Source of the DNA: Antedon mediterranea
Taxonomy: Eukaryota; Echinodermata; Crinoidea; Comatulida; Antedonidae
Direction of reading: 5' to 3'
Assembly (NCBI RefSeq): GCF_964355755.1
Contig: NC_092680.1
Location: 6,427,001-6,491,000, forward strand
Length of the DNA stretch: 64,000 nt
Under the pieces are notes generated by a model. The model worked only from the letters and a program-made list of their open reading frames with translations, had not been told where the DNA came from and ran no database searches. Both the position numbers and the translations under genes were made by a program. Below, one piece after another: positions 60,130 to 64,000 of the stretch; position 1 is the stretch's first letter; the number at the start of each line of letters is the position of its first letter.

Positions 60130-62676
60130 ATGTTCAATTCTTTTTTTATATACATCGCGGGAAACAGACGTCCACCACCATTCTATTAGGTATAAAATCA
60201 TAATAAATAGGCGCTAATTTACCCATGTTAGTTTATCGGGCGAATCAACAATACTGAGTTTTGATTGGTTGCATAGTTTTTCACATGGAATTTGCCTTTG
60301 ATTGCTGCGCATGTGTCTCTATAGTTGTTTAATATATGATTATACTTTAGTAAGAATGTCCTTGATTGAGTATTGAAAAAGCTCGATATAAACTCGATAA
60401 TATTGTAATATGCTATATATTCTGTACTTATTAATTAATTAAATATTATCTTGCCAAAAGACCGTACAATTAAAGTAGACTGGCGCTTTAGCTTATCTAA
60501 GTGTCTTATTACGTAGATTGGATTTGAAAGGTTAAGTCCTTAGCACTCTCCACTATCACATTTTGTACGGTAGTGAATTACAAAATAACCGAACATTAGA
60601 TAATCCGTCTTACTTGCAAATAGAAATAACGACATGGTTGTACATGAATTGCTAATTGTGTGAGTTGCTATTAGTTACTGATTAGTAAACTGAATGTTGG
60701 TAATCTTTTTTGAAAAATATCAATTTGTGTTTATAAAAACTCGATATTTGTTGTTTTTAACGTTTAGAAATAAAGGTTCAATCATGTCAAGCCTAATCCT
60801 TTATAGATGAAACTTTAAATTGCCAATACATTGTTCATGTTTTGATTACCAAAAAATAGGCCTGTTCTGTTCGCACAATCATGTATATTGTTGCAATATT
60901 TGTTTTGTTGTTAGATCTTACCTTTGTAGTTGATCTTACCTGCTAGGTAGTCGTTTTAATAATAATAAAAAAAAGAAGATAAAAAAGGCACCGTCAAATT
61001 TTAAAACAAACTACTATAGTCAATTCTTTTTGAAATCACAAGAAGTCGGCACAATGTACGTTAATGAGAAAATCATAGTTCAATTTGTGTTTTAATGTAG
61101 GCATATATCTCAACCTTGATAAATTAATCAACGGCCTTAAATACGGGCTGTATCTAGTTCATGTCATAGACAAATTTCCTGATACAGCGTCCCATATGTA
61201 CCATAGTGTACCAAACTAATTTTAACCGCTGTATTAGTGTCAGGCTGTATTTGCTCTATTCAGTAGCCTTTAAGAAAAATTGTATGATTTAGCATGACGC
61301 ACATGTGACAATGTAACACGAAAAATGTTTTTGTTATATACAGCTAGTTTGCACAAACATGCTTTTAGGCCAATTGTTGTCGATTTCTACGTTGTCATAT
61401 GGTTTACAAGTGTTTACATTAAGTAACTAGCAGACCTTGAGAATAGACCAACAAACAAATTAAATGACAAAATATTTGTCTGAAATTGTGTGTCATCAAG
61501 TAAATATACATTTATTTGTAATTCGAATGTTTACTAGAATAAAACCGCTATAAATAGACCGCATAGGCAAGATGTTAACAATGTTGACTAGCAGCTGCAT
61601 TAAAATTCAAATAATTCACATGACTAATAGTAGAGCTACACTCAGACTTTCTCAACTTATATTATGTTTAAGTATGTTTAATTAAAAGTGATTACATAAA
61701 AAAAACAGGGAAAATACTTAAATATTTTTCAAAAACTCATTTCTAAAAAATCGGTCAGAAAATACTGTTTTTTAATACATTACACTTTTTCAGTAACTTA
61801 GGGGTTATTAGTTTACAATACGTCGCGAAACGCGTTACACTTAGCAACTGACGCGTTTTAGTCGCCGGTGAACGCATGGGTGAAATGTCTCCTCTTTGGT
61901 AAATTATGTGTCGAAAAATGGGGAATAAATTTTATACACACAATTAATACGATTTGTTTAGGCCTTAGTAATATTTCCGATAAAAATGTCATTATAATTT
62001 ACATGTATGATTTGCACTGTACAACAGCATAATAATCTTATCAGATTGCTTATTAACTTTTAAGCTAGGCCTAGCTAAGCCGTCTGGTCAGCCTAGCTAG
62101 CCTTGAATTTTTGTCTAGGCCTATATGCATTCATGGGTTTGAAAATTCTTGGTCGTTTCGCCCCATTTATCATTCCTGGGTTTTCTCGCACATTAAGAAT
62201 TGTTAAACACAAAATCATATACAGAACAAGAGTAGTAAAGTGTAGTAAAGTGATGTGGAAGCTTAGGCCTGACTGAAAAGCAAATATTCAGGCACCCTAT
62301 CATGGCCCATGGGCCGAGGTTGGATGCCAGCAGAACAAACTTCACTGCTGAGTGTAAGCCTAGCTAGAGGCCAAGCAGCATCGGTACAAACCTACACTCT
62401 AGTAGGCCTAGGCCTAGCTTTATTGAATATATAACCACATCTTTCTTAAATCTCGTTAAATTTGACATTTTAGTAATAGTCTCATAATCACATTATTACA
62501 CTGTGAAACATGATAGGGTCACATTCAGAATGTTTTAATATACTTTTTGCCCGTCAAACATAACATCGCGACAAAATAACAGATCGCCAGCTGCAGTAGA
62601 GTGTGATTGTGAAAAACGTCACGTGATCATACTCCCTAGCAAAATAAAAAACCCAATTGGACCCGAACGGGGGAAA

Positions 62677-62985
62677 GTGTCTATTTACGCAAAATTGCGC
62701 AATGTATACGCGATAAAAATACCAGAAATAGAAAGATCTGGAAAAATTACATAAAACTACATTTTAAATTTTTTTTTTTAGTGAAAAAATTAATTTTTTA
62801 GGATTATTCAAATATACCCCCCTTTTGCATGTAAAAGAATAGGAAATTACAAGGTATCCCCCCAAAACGCAAAAAGGCGTGATTTTCAAGAAACTCGTAC
62901 TCATTGAAAAAAATTTCAAAAAAATATGAAGTATGGGGGATGATATTTTTAAATAATAGTTGAAATGTATGAAAAATAGTAATTT
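62677..62985 (-). mobile_element. Second copy of the 22704-23080 element, ends lost
   Basis: Reverse-oriented similarity over about 300 bp (gacactttt/gtgtctatttacgcaaaattgcgcaatgt, gatctggaaaaatta, cgcaaaaaggcgtgattttcaagaaa, gatgatatttttaaataat). The G run of the first copy is only cccccc here. The TIR ends are missing on both sides. Confidence 0.85.
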
Positions 62986-63494
62986 TATTTTTTATAAAGA
63001 TTACTTTTACGATCTCCACACCGCAATGAGGAAAATACCTTAAATCATTCGCTTTAATGTATTTACTTGTCCGTCAGTTTTTTCCCTTATGTGGTTGGTG
63101 AAGGAGTTTGTCATCCTCTTTTTCTCTATCAGAGTAAAATTGAGGTCTATCGGAGTTATAATTTCGGTTTAGTCTGTACTTACAATAGAATTAACGGTCG
63201 TGGAGTAAACTATCTCATGCTGGAAAAAAACAGGCATGATGGTCCAATCTGAGTAATTGCAACAGACATGTCTAGATATTTGAGCATGAATTAGATGCAT
63301 AATAGAAATAGGAGCTAATCAAAGAAATTACCAAACATACCGTTTTGTACATTTGGTTACTTTTGTATCATGCGAAAGAGGAAACGATTATGATGTCGAC
63401 GCATTGTGACAAACAATATGGAATGCAAGTCAATGCTAATATTATGCAAGTCGTTTATTTAAAGACGTAAATGCATTTAGCGCCCTAAAGCAAA

Positions 63495-63498
<4 letters not shown>

Positions 63499-63560
<62 letters not shown>
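63499..63560. repeat. (TA)n microsatellite
   Basis: About 30 TA dinucleotides. Confidence 0.95.
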
Positions 63561-63562
<2 letters not shown>

Positions 63563-64000
63563 CGTAAACTACTTTCATAATAATCGCAGTTTGAGCTATA
63601 TTTTATTAAGAATGTTATTATAGGTCATAATTACAAGGAGACTATAACTCATGCATTCTAGTACTGGTTAAATAGATACATTTTGAAATACGTGACCAGA
63701 GAAGAATGGAATGACTTTGCTTTTCATTCGTGAATAACTTGGAAATTGCAACAAAAAAAATCAGTTATTAATAGAAACATTATTCAGTTAGTAATTTGCA
63801 TACAATACATACAACATTGTGTTACTTTGAGACACAAATAATTATTTTAAAATAAATTCTCTAGACTAAATAATACAATCCCGTATCTTGTTCAATAACG
63901 TTTAGGTGGCGCTAATGGCAAGATAACGAGCTAGAGATGATGGACCCGTAAATTGTCGTTATATTTAAAATCGCCGCCATTTTCTAGGCGTATAAGTTTA

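Larger units (their letters stand above)
58260..62676. other. Presumed 5' flank or first intron of the GPCR gene
   Basis: Searched on the minus strand for a TM1 exon ending in a phase-1 donor; none is convincing. Short open frames (58445-58714, 59134-59322, 59268-59471) lack motifs. Only the LINE tail at 59727 and a small hairpin at 60095 stand out. 62986-64000 is likewise unassigned except for the TA tract. Confidence 0.4.

Overview
The window is AT-rich, intron- and repeat-dominated animal DNA with no bacterial-type gene packing. The protein families point to a marine invertebrate deuterostome, most likely an echinoderm: a spliced kisspeptin/galanin-type GPCR, an APE-type non-LTR retrotransposon carrying a 2A-like motif, and the very frequent palindrome TAGGCCTA. 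The species assignment is inference.

Host genes. Only one multi-exon protein-coding gene is clearly visible. It is a minus-strand rhodopsin-family receptor close to kisspeptin receptors, with three exons (57947-57754, 57147-57012, 56602-55998) joined by clean GT/AG introns in matching phases. Its TM1 exon is not confidently placed; a weak candidate lies at 58175-58259. About 16 kb further along the same strand, 39738-39651 is an isolated first coding exon. It has a strong start context, an N-glycosylation site, TM1 and a phase-1 donor, and it would fit the same gene architecture. This suggests a second, tandem paralogue whose remaining exons are outside the window or lost.

Retrotransposons. 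The largest coding block is a 5'-truncated CR1/Jockey-like LINE (32612-35856, minus): 2A-like motif, endonuclease, RT, 3' UTR and poly(A). Its reading frame is broken only by two single-base differences, both in A runs. RTE-like or LINE C-terminal fragments lie at 2054-2914, 8347-8556 and 52575-52740, and short LINE 3' tails at 17804-17900, 43203-43340, 50447-50530 and 59727-59830. A tRNA-headed SINE-like unit is at 49380-49525.

DNA transposons and foldbacks. Several non-autonomous families with terminal inverted repeats are recognisable: a 3.4 kb element with 456-bp arms (7378-10766); a 1.1 kb foldback with a perfect 10-bp target duplication (14651-15754); TTA-flanked elements at 11486 and 42983; the GGTTCCCACTAG family at 15985, 16768, 16987, 38394 and 57308; the GTCTACACTATC family at 9943, 17443 and 20192; and further elements at 22704, 23900, 30431, 41396, 47786 and 54167. 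No transposase gene was seen.

Tandem repeats. A 20-bp minisatellite with a 182-bp higher-order duplication (3743-4612), an ~87-bp satellite (24606-25146), several two-copy tandem duplications (5333, 12423, 26053, 43594) and long (TA)n tracts. The remaining intergenic or intronic DNA shows nothing I can assign.
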